Assembly: GCA_012295275.1 (NCBI GenBank)
Contig: CM022675.1
Span: forward strand, 3,335,791 to 3,375,790
Direction of reading: 5' to 3'
DNA from: Chrysomallon squamiferum
Lineage: Eukaryota > Mollusca > Gastropoda > Neomphalida > Peltospiridae
DNA length: 40,000 nt
Shown here: positions 1 to 10,605 of the stretch, one piece after another
Position numbering within the stretch: position 1 is the first letter of the stretch
How the letters are laid out: each line of letters begins with the position of its first letter
Notes under the pieces: generated by a model
Seen by the model: the letters and a program-made list of their open reading frames with translations, nothing else
The model's database searches: none
Told to the model about the DNA's origin: nothing
Translations under genes and position numbers: made by a program

Positions 1-681
1 TCTTTTTTTGAATTCACCAGTTTAAGATGTTCACAAAGTTGTTAACTGGGTTTTGGGGGAGTTTATTATTGTTTATTTTGCTTCTTGTTGTTTTGGGTTG
101 GAGTATTTATTTGTTGTTGTTGTTTGTTGTTTTGTTGTTCTTGTGGATGAGAGTGTTGTTTGTTGTCGTTGATGTTTTTAACAGTTGTTCTTGTTACTCT
201 GTTTAGTGTTTGTTTTTTTGTTTGTTTTTCTGTTGTTGTTTTTTGTTGTTTGTATTTTTGTTTTGTGTTGTATTGTTTGTTGTTGGATTTTTTCTTTGTT
301 TTTTTTTTCGTATTTGTTAATATCCTTTAGCACAAAATGCATCTATCTTTATTATATATATTTTTATATGTATTTAACTATTTGCTGATTACACTGGCAA
401 ATTCGGTCATATATATATATATATAATGTATGAAGCTATAGTTTTTGTACCAAATTATATACTTCTGTTTTCGTATATAACGTCATAATTAAATGAAACG
501 AAGAGCTATAAGAGTTATTCACGAATTATTATTTTTTTTTTTCTTGTTTCTGTTTTTGTTTTTGTCATCATTATTAAAAACGTTATGCATAACATATCTA
601 ATAACGATATTAGTATTAAATATTTGGATTTTTTTGTTCCTTCGTTTATTTTTTTCTTCCTTCTTCTTTCGTTCGTTTCAG
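1..681. other. T-rich non-coding stretch upstream of the first recognisable exon
   Basis: The stretch is dominated by TTG/TTTG runs and a short (AT)n near 410-425. The short open frames here are homopolymer-driven and have no domain-like composition. The last 60 bases form a strong polypyrimidine tract ending in TTTCAG at 676-681, which suits an intron 3' end. An ATG at 585 is in frame with the exon that follows and would give a hydrophobic, signal-peptide-like leader (core FFVPSFIFFFLLLSFVS). I regard that as probably a by-product of the pyrimidine tract. Confidence 0.5.
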
Positions 682-2139
682 TTGACGTGACCAACAGTCT
701 TCCGGACGAAGACAAAGTGGAGATTCTGCAGACGATAGCTGAGAAAATGAAGTCAAAGGGCGAAGACGCCGTGCGCGGGATGAGAGGAGGACGTTTCCTG
801 CTGGCACGACGTCGTTCAGAGAGCGAGGAGGAAGAGGAGGAGGCTGCCGTCGAGATGGTGGAGAGAGCGATGACGTCGATGGCCGTGGATGACGCGGTCA
901 GAGATCGAGAGCGGAAGCAGAGGGTCAAAGGTCGCGAGAGGGACGTGAAGAGAGACTTCACGTTTGGTGACGAGGAGGACGTGACGACTCCGCTGCTCAG
1001 CCGTGACGTCGTCGAAGTCGAAGCGGTGACTCCGTCGGTGATGCGCGAAGTGACGCCGGATCAGATGGACCGTGTCGGGTCGTTGAATCTGTACCTGAAG
1101 AGAGGAGACCAGGAAGTTGCGGGAGAACTTCTGCCTGAATATCAGTCTCCAGTTCTGACTCAAGTCCACCAGGAATCCATGGATCAGAGAACTGTCCATC
1201 CTGTTCAAAACACAGCGCAGCACATTACTGATCCAGTTGTTATGCCTCAGTTCAAGGAGGCGAGTCAGTATGCAGTTCCTCAGCATCAGACGAGTCAGTA
1301 TGCAGTACCTCAGCATCAGACGAGTCAGTATCCAGTTCCTCCGCATCAGGCGAGTCAGTATGCAGTTCCTCAGCATCAGGCGAGTCATTATGCTGTTCCC
1401 CAGCATCAGACGAGTCAGTATGCTGTTCCCCAGCATCAGGCGAGTCAGTATACAGTTCCTCAGCATCAGACGAGTCCTGTGATGTTGCCGCAGCATGATC
1501 AGGCGAGTCCGACTATGTTACCACAGTATAATCAAGCTAGTCCTCAGTACAGTCAGCTGAGTCCTGTGATTTTGCCTCAGTACAGTCTAGCCAGTCCTGC
1601 AGCACTGCCTCAGTTTCATGAAGTAAGTCCTGAGCTAATGCCAGACGTACAGACAAACGGACAACCGATGTTAGCCATGCATGACGCAGTCTACCTACCT
1701 CGAGCTTCTCTTCCAGTCGGCTACGCGACAGACTTCGTCAGTCAGGGACCCAGTCAGGTCCCAGATGTGCCTATGACGTCACCGTCAGGCCCAGGCGAGG
1801 TCTTGCGCGCCGCTGACGTGGATATGACGTCAGGCATGGTCCAAAACGTCACTTCCCCTGTTCCTGTTCCCCTAGAAGTACCCGAGGTTTATCACGACTA
1901 CGTTCCCGTGGTGGAAAAAGAAATTCCTAAAAGCAGCGACGTGCAGACAGTAAGGACTCCCACTGGAAACCTGAACAGACGTGTTGCACTGCCGGCCAGT
2001 GTGCACGGATCGCAGGACGCAGTTGTTCCCCTTGTTCTGCCGCTCCAGATTGCGTCACCACTGGAAGTACTTGGGACTGCAGATTTGGGTCAAGCTGCTG
2101 TCGGACAAGAACAGCCAAATCTAGCTTGTCCGCAAGGTG
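682..2139 (+). CDS. Exon of the Q/P-repeat gene
   Basis: The acceptor is TTTCAG at 676-681 after a long pyrimidine tract. The donor is GTAAGT at 2140, a perfect consensus. The frame continues through the whole 1458 bases. The exon starts after the first base of a codon and ends with the first base of a codon. It holds the 10-residue repeat array. Confidence 0.7.
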
Positions 2140-2172
2140 GTAAGTAATACTACTACTACTTCTACGACGAGG

Positions 2173-2219
<47 letters not shown>

Positions 2220-2282
2220 GACGCTACGAGATATAATTATTATTATTAGTAGTAGTATTGTTATATTTTTATTTATTTACAC

Positions 2283-2314
<32 letters not shown>

Positions 2315-3342
2315 TATAGATATAGTTGTTTATTTTTATTTTTTTATTTTTTTTTTAGTTGTTTTTTCGTGTGTATTTTTTTTTTTTTTTTTTGGTTTTT
2401 GTTTTCTGTGGAGTTGTTGTTTCTGGGGTTTTTTGTTGTTTTTTTTGTTCGTTTTGAGAGACACATAGTTACATATGTCTTTATTGCTAATTTTATTATT
2501 GTTTCTTTTTTTAATTTAATTTAATTTTTTAGATACTTTTTTTTTATTATCATTATTATTTTGATCCTTATTACAGTATTCATTTCAATGAAATTGTTTC
2601 AGTGTGTCCTGACACCAGCATACCTCCTCCACCTGCACAGACTGGGCCGGCGCAGCAGAACCAGGTACGCGAATACATTACGCCAATGCCAGTGAACAAC
2701 CCGGACCCAGTCGTCTCGTTGACGAGCGTTGAGAAAGATTTCGCGGGAAACCCGAGTCCCAAGCTTCACTTCCCGCCAGAAGTGGAGCACGAGCTGTTCG
2801 CGAGCGTGGGCAGACAGAAAGACAAGATAGAGTCACGTGGACTGGCTGACAACGACAGGAGCAGACGCAGACGGCATTCTGACGACGCGAGGCAGCTACA
2901 GTCACGTGGTGAGTCCGACGTCAACAGGAGCAGACCCAGACGACATTCCGAGCAAGCGAGGCAGCCATTGCTACACGTGGGGAATGAAATTCAGGACGAT
3001 GATGCTTTAAATCGAAACCTAGCGAGAATGGATCTGAAAGGAATTGAAAAAAACAATAATAATAATAATGATGATGAGAAGGAGAAGGAGAAGGAGAAGG
3101 AGAAGGAGGAGGAGGAGGAGGAGGAGGAGGAGGAGAAGGAGGAGGAAAAGGAGGAGGAGGAGGAGAAGGAGGAGGAGAAGGAGGAGGAGGAGGAGAAGGA
3201 GAAGGAGGAGGAGGAGGAGAAGGAGAAGGAGAAGGAGGAGGAGGAGGAGGAGAAGGAGGAGGAGGAGGAGAAGGAGAAGGAGAAGGAGGAGGAGGAGGAG
3301 GAGGAGGATAATAATAATGATGTTGATAATGATAATAAATAA
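682..3342 (+). CDS. Low-complexity Q/P-repeat and Glu-rich protein, unknown function (exons 682-2139 and 2603-3342, 5' end missing)
   Basis: I do not recognise this gene. Two exons join in phase 1 (2139 to 2603), giving about 730 residues in the window, ending with TAA at 3340-3342. The base composition and codon use are richer in GC than the surroundings, which supports real coding. In order the protein has an acidic, probably helical start (VTNSLPDEDKVEILQ), a charged segment with Glu runs, a 10-residue tandem repeat of the type SQYAVPQHQ, a Pro/Val-rich middle, two basic repeats containing RRRRHS and RPRRHS, and an approximately 80-residue Glu/Lys tail followed by an Asp/Asn end. No enzymatic domain is visible and most of it should be disordered. 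RRxS sites are known to suit basophilic kinases; phosphorylation here is inference. An upstream exon ending in phase 1 is expected outside or near the window edge. The alternative is a start at ATG 585 with a signal peptide. Confidence 0.65.
1261..1640 (+). repeat. Coding 30-bp minisatellite (10-residue repeat)
   Basis: Seven exact-length 30-bp units start at 1261, 1291, 1321, 1351, 1381, 1411 and 1441. They encode variants of ASQYAVPQHQ (A/T alternates at the first position). From 1471 to about 1640 the units diverge in length and sequence (SPVMLPQHDQ, SPTMLPQYNQ, SPVILPQYSL, SPAALPQFHE). The 5' units are therefore young and homogenised and the 3' units older. The frame is kept throughout. 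Confidence 0.9.
2140..2602 (+). other. Intron of the Q/P-repeat gene, with (TAC)n and (GATA)n
   Basis: The intron has a GTAAGT donor, and a (TAC)n tract (2148-2220) starting two bases after it. A (GATA)n-like run follows at 2281-2325, then T-rich sequence, and a TTGTTTCAG acceptor at 2594-2602. Confidence 0.65.
2603..3342 (+). CDS. Terminal exon of the Q/P-repeat gene, Glu/Lys-rich tail
   Basis: The first two bases complete a Val codon with the previous exon. Residues encoded around 2822-2970 hold two copies of a roughly 26-residue basic repeat (SRG..D..RSR.RRHS..ARQ). From about 3074 to 3309 the sequence is pure GAG/GAA/AAG repeat giving Glu with scattered Lys. The stop is TAA at 3340-3342, inside a run of overlapping AATAAA words. 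Confidence 0.68.
3074..3309 (+). repeat. Coding (GAG/AAG)n trinucleotide tract
   Basis: About 235 bases of GAG, GAA and AAG triplets encode the acidic tail. The other two frames are open too (poly-Arg, for example), which is trivial for such a repeat. A tract like this is likely to vary in length between individuals. Confidence 0.9.
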
Positions 3343-4325
3343 ATAAATAAATAAATGAATAATAATAATAATAATAAATACTATAAAACTGTGAGAAATG
3401 AGAAAAAAAATGTTGCTATCATGTTAACAGATAAAAGTACATAAATGCGGCTGGGTCTTTGTGATTTTATGTGTGTACACGTGTGTGCCTGGAATAGAAT
3501 TATGTAAATTATCACTGAATGCATACTGGTTTGTAGAAACACGATGAATTATGAATTCGTGAACTGTCAAACAAAATTACAGAAAACAGAAATAAAAAGG
3601 CAAATAAAGAAAATGAAAATAAAATCAAAAAATAAAATAAATAAATAAATGAAAATATAAAGAAGAATAAAAGAAAGAAAGAAACTAAAATTTAAAATAA
3701 AAAAATTCCTTTACACAGTGAAATGTAATGTGTCTGGATTTGTAAACACAACACATAACCGAACTGTATGCAAAATTAACATGTGAACTGTGAATTCACT
3801 CTGCCAGTAATTAATATATGGGAGCTGGATTGAGTAAAACATTTTTATGTTTATACATATACATTTATATCTTGTTAGCTCTGTTTTAATTATTATTATT
3901 ATTCTTTATAAATATACTATTAAAGATTTGGCTTTTTATAAAAAGTGTTGGTGTTGTTATTATTATTATCACAAATGGATATTACGTGTTAAATCTGCGA
4001 TGTGGTTATGGCAGTGTAATGATATCTCTAGTGCTTCTGTGTTAAAATGATGCTTAAGACAAGGTTTATAGATCAGTATTTACAATACTAGAACTCTGTC
4101 ACTGATAACTCCTCCAAAGCTTCAAATTATAAATTATTTAACTTTCTATTTTCTGTAATCTAATCGTCTAGCTCATATATTGATATATTGTATCTATTTT
4201 CTTATAATGTACCTTATTTTGTAAATCTACCATCTTGTCATACCAGTTATAATTGTTACAATGCTGTTAAATTTTGTATGAATGTATCTTCATATGCCGT
4301 AGACCATGGCCTGGTTATAAATAAA
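3343..4325 (+). other. Probable 3' UTR of the Q/P-repeat gene, two candidate poly(A) signals
   Basis: No coding frame is supported. Overlapping AATAAA words occur at about 3333-3356, just after the stop. A cleaner single AATAAA lies at 4320-4325 after about 1 kb of non-repetitive AT-rich sequence. Either could end the transcript; the distal one fits the loss of non-repetitive character soon after. This is inference from position and motif only. Confidence 0.4.
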
Positions 4326-4537
4326 GTCCAGTTAGTTCAGTCACAATTCAAAATTTGAATGCTACAGTACACTTCTAAATATGAGTTTTACTAATTGCTG
4401 TATTGTACACAGACGTGTTCAGTCAGATATTACGTATAGACGTCTAGGTAACTGTGGTAAAAAATATCAACAGTTACGTCACTGATTATCAGAATAAACA
4501 ATTAGCTTTTGTTACGTTTATTTTTATATTTAATAAG

Positions 4538-4613
<76 letters not shown>

Positions 4614-4813
4614 GTTCTTCTTCCCTTTCCCAGTTTACATATCCTAATACAGTTTCTGACTTACTTACTATAAATAAACGGTATTGATTAATACATCAAC
4701 AAGCTTTCATTCCGTTTCATTTAACGCATTGTTACAAGGGCATGTCCATGTTTTAAAAGGGAGATCTGGCAAAAATGACTGTCTAAGGATTTCTCTTCCT
4801 TATTCCTATATTT

Positions 4814-4891
<78 letters not shown>

Positions 4892-5339
4892 GTTATTGTT
4901 ATTAATTTACTCTCTCTTTAGCACTGCTACCCCAGTTCGTCCTGCCGCGCCTGACTTGTTCGTACAAAACAAGCCTAATTCACAGAAAACGTAATCTGTA
5001 AAGAGTCTTATGACATCACAGATTAAGTCGGCGTGACGACACAATGCGCTGAGAATCTGTTACGTCAAAAGAGGTATAGAAACCGAGTACCTGTGTATCT
5101 GAGCTAAAAATAATAAAATAAATAAAAAATAAAGGTTCAGTGGGACGTATTGAGGTCGTGTGTAAGGTATTTGCTTTAACTCATTACAAAGTGTTTAATA
5201 TTTGTTTTAAATTATACAGGTTTATGCGTTTCTCTACTATTGTGCTTATGATATTATATGTTATTTATTAATTACTCATTTTATTTTATGTTATATATTT
5301 ATTTATTTGTTTGTTTACAGACTGTTTTAGTGTTATTTC

Positions 5340-5375
<36 letters not shown>

Positions 5376-5556
5376 TGTACGCATATATATATATATGGTT
5401 ACAGTGATGCAGTTTCAATATACGAAAGTGCGGACGTATCTAAGTAGATCTATGTATGTATTTCTGTTTGTAACACATATAAAATCTACCAAGGTCGATT
5501 GTTTTTCCAGATTGTTCATTATATAAAATCCACAGAAGATACTTTGTGACGTCACT
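4326..5556. other. Intergenic region and presumed promoter side of the SPRY gene
   Basis: The region contains (CT)n at 4541-4611, (TTC)n then (TTA)n at 4811-4890, and (ATT)n at 5341-5374. Between 4915 and 5100 there is a more complex island with several TGACG/ACGTCA words. No coding exon was recognised. A non-coding first exon could be hidden here. Confidence 0.5.
5547..5554. promoter_or_regulatory. Perfect CRE palindrome TGACGTCA next to the SPRY start codon
   Basis: TGACGTCA is the established CREB/ATF binding site. It ends two bases before the predicted initiator ATG at 5557. TTACGTCA half-site variants also occur at 4474-4481 and 5060-5067. Being so close to the start codon it lies in the presumed 5' UTR or immediate promoter. 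Function is inferred from the motif alone. Confidence 0.45.
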
Positions 5557-5593
5557 ATGGGAAGTTCGGTAACTAAGTCGACCGATCAAAGAG
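5557..5593 (+). CDS. SPRY gene, first coding exon (myristoylation signal)
   Basis: The ATG at 5557 opens 12 codons plus one base, ending at AGAG with a GTGTGT donor at 5594. It splices in the correct phase to 6339, forming a Gly codon across the junction. The exon is short and the donor is weaker than consensus. The case rests on phase agreement, the good myristoylation pattern and the CRE directly upstream. Confidence 0.6.
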
Positions 5594-5902
5594 GTGTGTT
5601 TATTAAATGACAATTAACGTAATTAGCTGATGTTTGTCACGTTTTAAGACACACATACGTATACACCACATTTGTTACTATGGTTACGTATTAAGTCATT
5701 TAGATTTTTCGTGAAAACCCGATAATTGAGAAGGGTGAACACGTTTTCAACAGAAGTCAGTTTCAGAAAACAAACTATTCTGACTCATCAACAACCTCAC
5801 CCGCAACATCAACAACAATTACAACAACAATTATTAATTAATTTATTTTATTTTATTTTTACTTCACTTTATTTTATTTTATTTTATTTTATTTTATTTT
5901 TG

Positions 5903-5943
<41 letters not shown>

Positions 5944-6587
5944 TGGAGTTCTTTTTGATTTATTTATTTATTTATTTATTTACTTACTTACTTACTTACT
6001 TTACTTTTCTTTACTTTACTTTAATTTACTTTAAAATTTATTTTATTTTATTTAGTTATTGGTTTGTTAACCTATGCATCGCTTCATTTCATTTTATGTT
6101 ATTTATTTATATAATTAGCTAACTCTTATTACTGCAGTTCTTGTGTTGTTATTTGAGAGAGTATTTCTTAATTTAAAATATTTATTTTTATGTTAATTCT
6201 TAATTATTAAAATATCATAAATAATTATTTTATTTAGTTGTAAACAACGGTATGTAAACAACGAATTATATCATCTGTACTAATGCATTAGTATGTTTAT
6301 TAAAAATTATTTATTTAATTTTTATTTTAATGTTTGAGGTATGAACGAGCCGGTTCCTCAGTGGATATATACAGTTCAACTGAAACCTGAATACGCTCAA
6401 GACAAATTTGACGCCATTTCCGACGGAATTCACCGAGTTAGCCCGAACACCGTCGTTCGAGCCAGAGTAACTATTTGTTTGTTTATCTATCTGTCTTTCT
6501 GTCCTCAATCCACCATCCATCCATCAGTCTGTGTTTCTTTCAATCTGTTTATCTTTGTCTCCGTTTCTATCCATACACTCATCCATG

Positions 6588-6653
<66 letters not shown>

Positions 6654-7680
6654 AACGTATGTACGTACATGCATACATAAAAAGAGAATGACAGACGTGC
6701 AGGCAATTATACATACATATATACATGCATGCATACATATATATATATATACAAATAGTAGAACTTAGATATTTATTTTAAAAAGCTGAAAAAAAAAAAA
6801 AAAAAAAAAAGAATGCGAGAAATTAAATTAATTTGATTGGTCGTAACAGTAATACTATTTTCTAAACAACAGACTGGTCATTTTGATACGGACGGCGCTA
6901 GATGGAGCCGGGGATTCACGTCAGGAAGACACGTTTTTGAAATCGTCTACCCCACCAACCATCGCGGAACCGAGGCGCCAGTCGGGGTGGGGCTGGACTC
7001 CAGCCCCCTGTGGTCAAAGGGTCGCTGTTGCCTTGTTGGAAACACGGACGATTCGTGGGGAATTTGTCTTCGCTCCAAACGATCGTTTAACGCTGGGAAG
7101 GTGCAGAAGAAGTACCCCTCCAACCAGAGACCCCTACCGGACAAATTTTACATGTATCTTGACGCAGACTCCGGAAACTTGATGTTCGGAAGTGACACCG
7201 AGTTTTACGGAAGTGCATTCAGCGGAATTTCGAGGCGCCCTCTATATCCCATGATAGGAAGCTGTATGCAGGGTAGCACGTTGACAATGATATACAGAGG
7301 AGAAGGTATGTTGTTGTTGTTGTTGTTGTTATCATTATTATTATTATTATTATTATTACTGTGTGGTAGTAGTAGTAGTAGCAGCAGCAACAGTGGTTGT
7401 AATAGTAAAAGTGGTAGTAGAAATGGTAGTGGTTGTAATAGTAGTAGTTGTTGTTGTAAAAATAGTAGTAGTAGTTGTTGTTGTTGTAGTAGTTTCTAGA
7501 CTATATTACTCAATTTTCAATTTGTATTATTTATTTCATTTTAATTCATTTTATTTTATTTTATTTGACTTTTCAGGAGATATTAATGCCATTCCACCTC
7601 AAAATCAGGTTTACGGACAACATTTACCACCACTTCCGGTAGCCACGTATGAGGCTAAGCCAGCAGAAGAGATTTCCTAA
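5557..7680 (+). CDS. SPRY/B30.2 protein, SPSB-like, no SOCS box, predicted N-myristoylated (exons 5557-5593, 6339-6466, 6873-7305, 7577-7680)
   Basis: Four exons join in matching phases (1, 0, 1) to 702 bases, or 233 residues. Residues 1-13 (MGSSVTKSTDQRG) fit the N-myristoylation pattern: Gly2, Thr6, Lys7. From about residue 56 a SPRY domain follows: GARWSRGFTSGRHVFEI, then RGTEAPVGVG, LVGNTDDSWG, KYPSNQRPLPDKFYMYLD, SGNLMFG, RPLYPMIGS and a final MIYRGEG. The order and spacing match the SPSB1/2/4 type, whose SPRY domain binds short peptides and whose SOCS box recruits a Cullin-5 E3 ligase. Here the 35 residues after the SPRY domain are Pro-rich (GQHLPPLPVATYE) and show no SOCS box. It may thus be a membrane-tethered binding module rather than a ligase adaptor; that is inference. 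If the tiny first exon is wrong, the ATG at 6341 would give 220 residues. Confidence 0.85.
5594..6338 (+). other. SPRY gene intron 1
   Basis: AT-rich, with (TTTTA)n at about 5850-5905, (TTA)n at 5906-5942 and ACTT runs near 5980-6000. It ends in a T-rich tract and TTTGAG at 6333-6338. No coding content was seen. Confidence 0.55.
6339..6466 (+). CDS. SPRY gene, exon 2
   Basis: 128 bases: two bases completing a Gly codon, then 42 codons starting MNEPVPQWIYTVQLKPEY. The exon ends at AGA with a GTAACT donor at 6467, phase 0. It encodes the region just N-terminal to the SPRY core. Confidence 0.8.
6467..6872 (+). repeat. SPRY gene intron 2: (ATCT)n(AT)n and poly(A)
   Basis: The intron is mostly simple sequence: (ATCT)n then (AT)n at 6590-6652, ACAT-type words at 6655-6750 and a poly(A) run at 6789-6810. 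The acceptor is AACAACAG at 6865-6872. Confidence 0.7.
6873..7305 (+). CDS. SPRY gene, exon 3 (SPRY core)
   Basis: 433 bases in an open, GC-richer frame. It carries nearly the whole SPRY domain, from TGHFDTDGARWSRGF to MIYRGEG. The donor GTATGT at 7306 leaves one base of a Gly codon. This is the most confidently coding exon of the gene. Confidence 0.93.
7306..7576 (+). repeat. SPRY gene intron 3: (TTG)n(TTA)n and GTA-rich repeat
   Basis: The (TTG)n tract begins inside the donor hexamer itself (7308-7329). It is followed by (TTA)n and an imperfect GTA/GTT run to 7493. The acceptor is CTTTTCAG at 7569-7576. The frame stays open through the repeat as far as 7499, which would add a meaningless Leu/Ser tail; splicing to 7577 is preferred. 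Confidence 0.75.
7577..7680 (+). CDS. SPRY gene, terminal exon
   Basis: Two bases complete the Gly codon, then 33 residues follow (DINAIPPQNQVYGQHLPPLP and beyond, ending PAEEIS) with TAA at 7678-7680. It is Pro-rich. A SOCS box would show a Leu/Cys-rich helix pattern and a terminal Leu-Pro motif, and neither is present. Confidence 0.82.
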
Positions 7681-7945
7681 GCCGCGAGTTGTGATTGGCC
7701 TGTTCTGGCCAATCAAATTAAGGAACATATACTATCAGTGGTCGTTCGGTTTTGCATCATTTCATAAAACTTTAAAACTTTTATCGGAAGATAGACAGTG
7801 TAGATTTTTAAAACAAAGAAAACAAGCATATATCTATGTATTTGTATGATGACACTGAAATGATTTAGTCGCATGGCTTATATTTATTTATAAAAGGCAC
7901 GAAACTGTAATATCAGTGTTTCAATAAATTTGTATTTAGTTATTG
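7681..7945 (+). other. SPRY gene 3' UTR with poly(A) signal
   Basis: The sequence is short and non-repetitive. AATAAA lies at 7923-7928, about 245 bases after the stop, and a single-transcript 3' end near 7945 is likely. The inverted word TTGGCCTGTTCTGGCCAA at 7696-7713 can form a hairpin. Confidence 0.65.
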
Positions 7946-7973
7946 AAGTGTCAAACCCTATTATACTCACAAT

Positions 7974-7981
<8 letters not shown>

Positions 7982-8069
<88 letters not shown>
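7982..8069. repeat. (GA)n microsatellite
   Basis: About 44 uninterrupted GA dinucleotides lie between the 3' ends of the convergent SPRY and nebulin-family genes. Confidence 0.95.
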
Positions 8070-8072
<3 letters not shown>

Positions 8073-8202
8073 AATAAAACACGTTCTTGTACTTGATGGT
8101 TTTCCCGATCACTTTACTGATTGTAATAAAAAAAAATACGACAAAACGACAAATAATTTCTGTATAAATTTTATTAACATGTGCAAGGTTCATTAGACCA
8201 TA

Positions 8203-8229
8203 TTTATTTATTTATTTATTTATTTATTT
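8203..8229 (-). terminator. Cluster of overlapping AATAAA on the minus strand, candidate 3' end of the nebulin-family gene
   Basis: A (TTTA)n run on the plus strand reads as about seven overlapping AATAAA words on the minus strand. It is the last minus-strand poly(A) signal cluster before the (GA)n tract and the convergent SPRY gene. Many other TTTATT words exist between here and 14.5 kb, so the true cleavage site cannot be fixed from sequence. Confidence 0.3.
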
Positions 8230-10605
8230 GTCTGGCGTCTAAATACAATACATAGCCACTCTACATCGAAAACAACTCTCCATTTTAAAAACTAACAAGT
8301 AAACAGCGTTAAACAAAATAACACGTCAAGAAACTCTAATCAATGGGGAGGTAACTGTATCGTTTTTACGCTACACTCAACAAACAGGAAAAACAAAATC
8401 GAAGAAACGAATTCTTTTTTCTTACCAGTTTGAAAATTTGAAAATGTATGATAGATTTAATAATAATAATAAAGAGTATACATTTCTTAATAATTTTGGA
8501 GCAATATCTGGATATAATTAATACAATTTAATATGCTGAATAAAAGGCTTTCAATTAAAAAAGAAAAGAAAAAAAAAAGATTATATACACGGAAGAAATA
8601 TATACTGACAGATTAAAATTATATATATATTTATAAAGGAATTTATATTTATTTATTTTACTATTATTGGCAACAAAATACTATTATAATCCTATTATAA
8701 TTGTAATTATAATATTTACAATAATAATGAGAATGGTAATCAAAAACGTAATTATAATAATAATAGTTGTAGGTTGTAGTAGTAATAAACAAAATAACTG
8801 CAGTAGCTACATTAGCGCACATGGTGCAGTAGTAATCAAATGAAATAATAAATTTCATCCATTGTTTTTAAAAATCTCCATGGTGACAAATTAATTACTT
8901 TAATCTGTATAATTAATTACAAAGTGGTAAGAAATCTTAAAATAAAGAGTTTTATCTTATAGAAACTAAACTGATACTAAGAGCTGCATAGTGTGGTAGA
9001 ATGATACTACAGTAAGAATATAAAACTAGTGATATGCATTACATATACCATAGATAAAGAATAGAAAATACAACACAAAACAAAAAATACAGATAACATA
9101 TAAAAGTGGAGAATACACACAAATGTAAATTTAAAAAAAATCACACAAGAAAAAGGAAAGGAAAAAACAAGAATTGTAGTGAAGATATCTAAATAAAAAT
9201 ATACACAAATTTTTTTAATTTCTGAAATTAACTGCTGTTCAACTGAAATTTTTATTTTTATTATTTTTTAATTTTTAATTTCTTATTAGAAAAATTAAAT
9301 AAATAGCAAAATCTTTTGCCTCAAAATCGAACAATACTAGCTCATTGTATTAGCAGTTTTATTTTTAAATTACAAAATACAAAACAGTATAAAAAAAAAT
9401 AGAACACACTAAATAATTATTCGTTGATATGTTTACGTTGTGTTTGTTTTTCATTTCTTGGGACATTTTAAATAGTTCTGTGAATTATTTTTAATCTGCC
9501 ACACTGCAATGACAAAACCACCTCAACAAAATCAACAGTAAACATAGTTTTGACGCAGTTTGTGCCTGGTACAATTTAATTAACTTCCAGTCAGGTTACC
9601 AGATTATTTTATAAAAACGTCCCAAAAATATTGTTGTTACATTCCAAATATCTTTTATTTTTTATTTTGTTATTTTAATTTGTTATTTTTATTTATTTCT
9701 TTCTTTCTTTATTTATTTTGTTAGTTAATTAGTTAGTTTTCACCTATGAACAGAAAACGTTATGATTATTTCTTACATGACAACATTTATTATTCAACAG
9801 AACAAAAATCACAGATTACTACAGAAATATTTTTTTTTATTTTTATTTTCAGTTTGAAGTATTTATAAATAAAAAAAATAGAATGCTCAGGGTAAACAAG
9901 GAAAGTACAGACTGATGAGATAATTTACATAACTATTATTTACAAAAATTTTAATAAACTTATTTTTTTTTTATACTATGAATAACAGGTTATAAGAAAA
10001 CTTAACATACACGTTTTATTATTTTTATTTTTTTGCTTTTAAAAGAATTTTGATGAACTTTATTAAACAATAATGCAAACATGTTAACCATTAAAAAAAA
10101 AAAACACCCAAACATATATATGTATTCTTCTAAGAATTTTGAAAAACTTTATTAAAAGATAATGCAAATATTCCATTCAAAACATTTTAACCAATAATTT
10201 TAGGATTATACTAAACTAAGTGTATGAAAACATCAACAAACTGAACCAAAATGTTTTTTAACATTTTTTTTTTTTTTTTTTTTTTTACGTGAACAATAAC
10301 CCTCATTAACAATTTAAAACAAATTTAACAATGGAAACTTAGTGTTTACATTTGCAAACATTTACAGTGAAATTTAATTTTTCCATCACCAAATTACACA
10401 ATAGCTATCTTTACTAAATAAAAATAAAAAATAAAAAAAATTAAATGTACAGTGTCGCAATATATAGTTAATACGAAACTAAACTTTGTTATTTATGTAC
10501 ATGTACCTTACGTATCTAGCATGATTTTTAATGACTCAAGTTACATATGATAATTTGCAAAGAAATAATCAGGATATTATGCATTTATGTACATAAAATT
10601 AATAA

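Noticed and set aside
585-681. In-frame upstream ATG giving a signal-peptide-like N-terminus for the Q/P-repeat protein
   Set aside because: The hydrophobic residues come from a polypyrimidine tract ending in a good acceptor. Kept only as an alternative.
816-1496. Minus-strand open frames of 148 and 226 codons across 515-1496
   Set aside because: These are antisense shadows of the Q/P-repeat exon; composition and splice sites support the plus strand.
3044-3346. Poly-Arg open frame
   Set aside because: It is the shifted frame of the GAG/AAG tract of the real terminal exon.
6475-6768. Open frames over ATCT/AT/ACAT repeats
   Set aside because: Simple-sequence translation within SPRY intron 2, without domain content.
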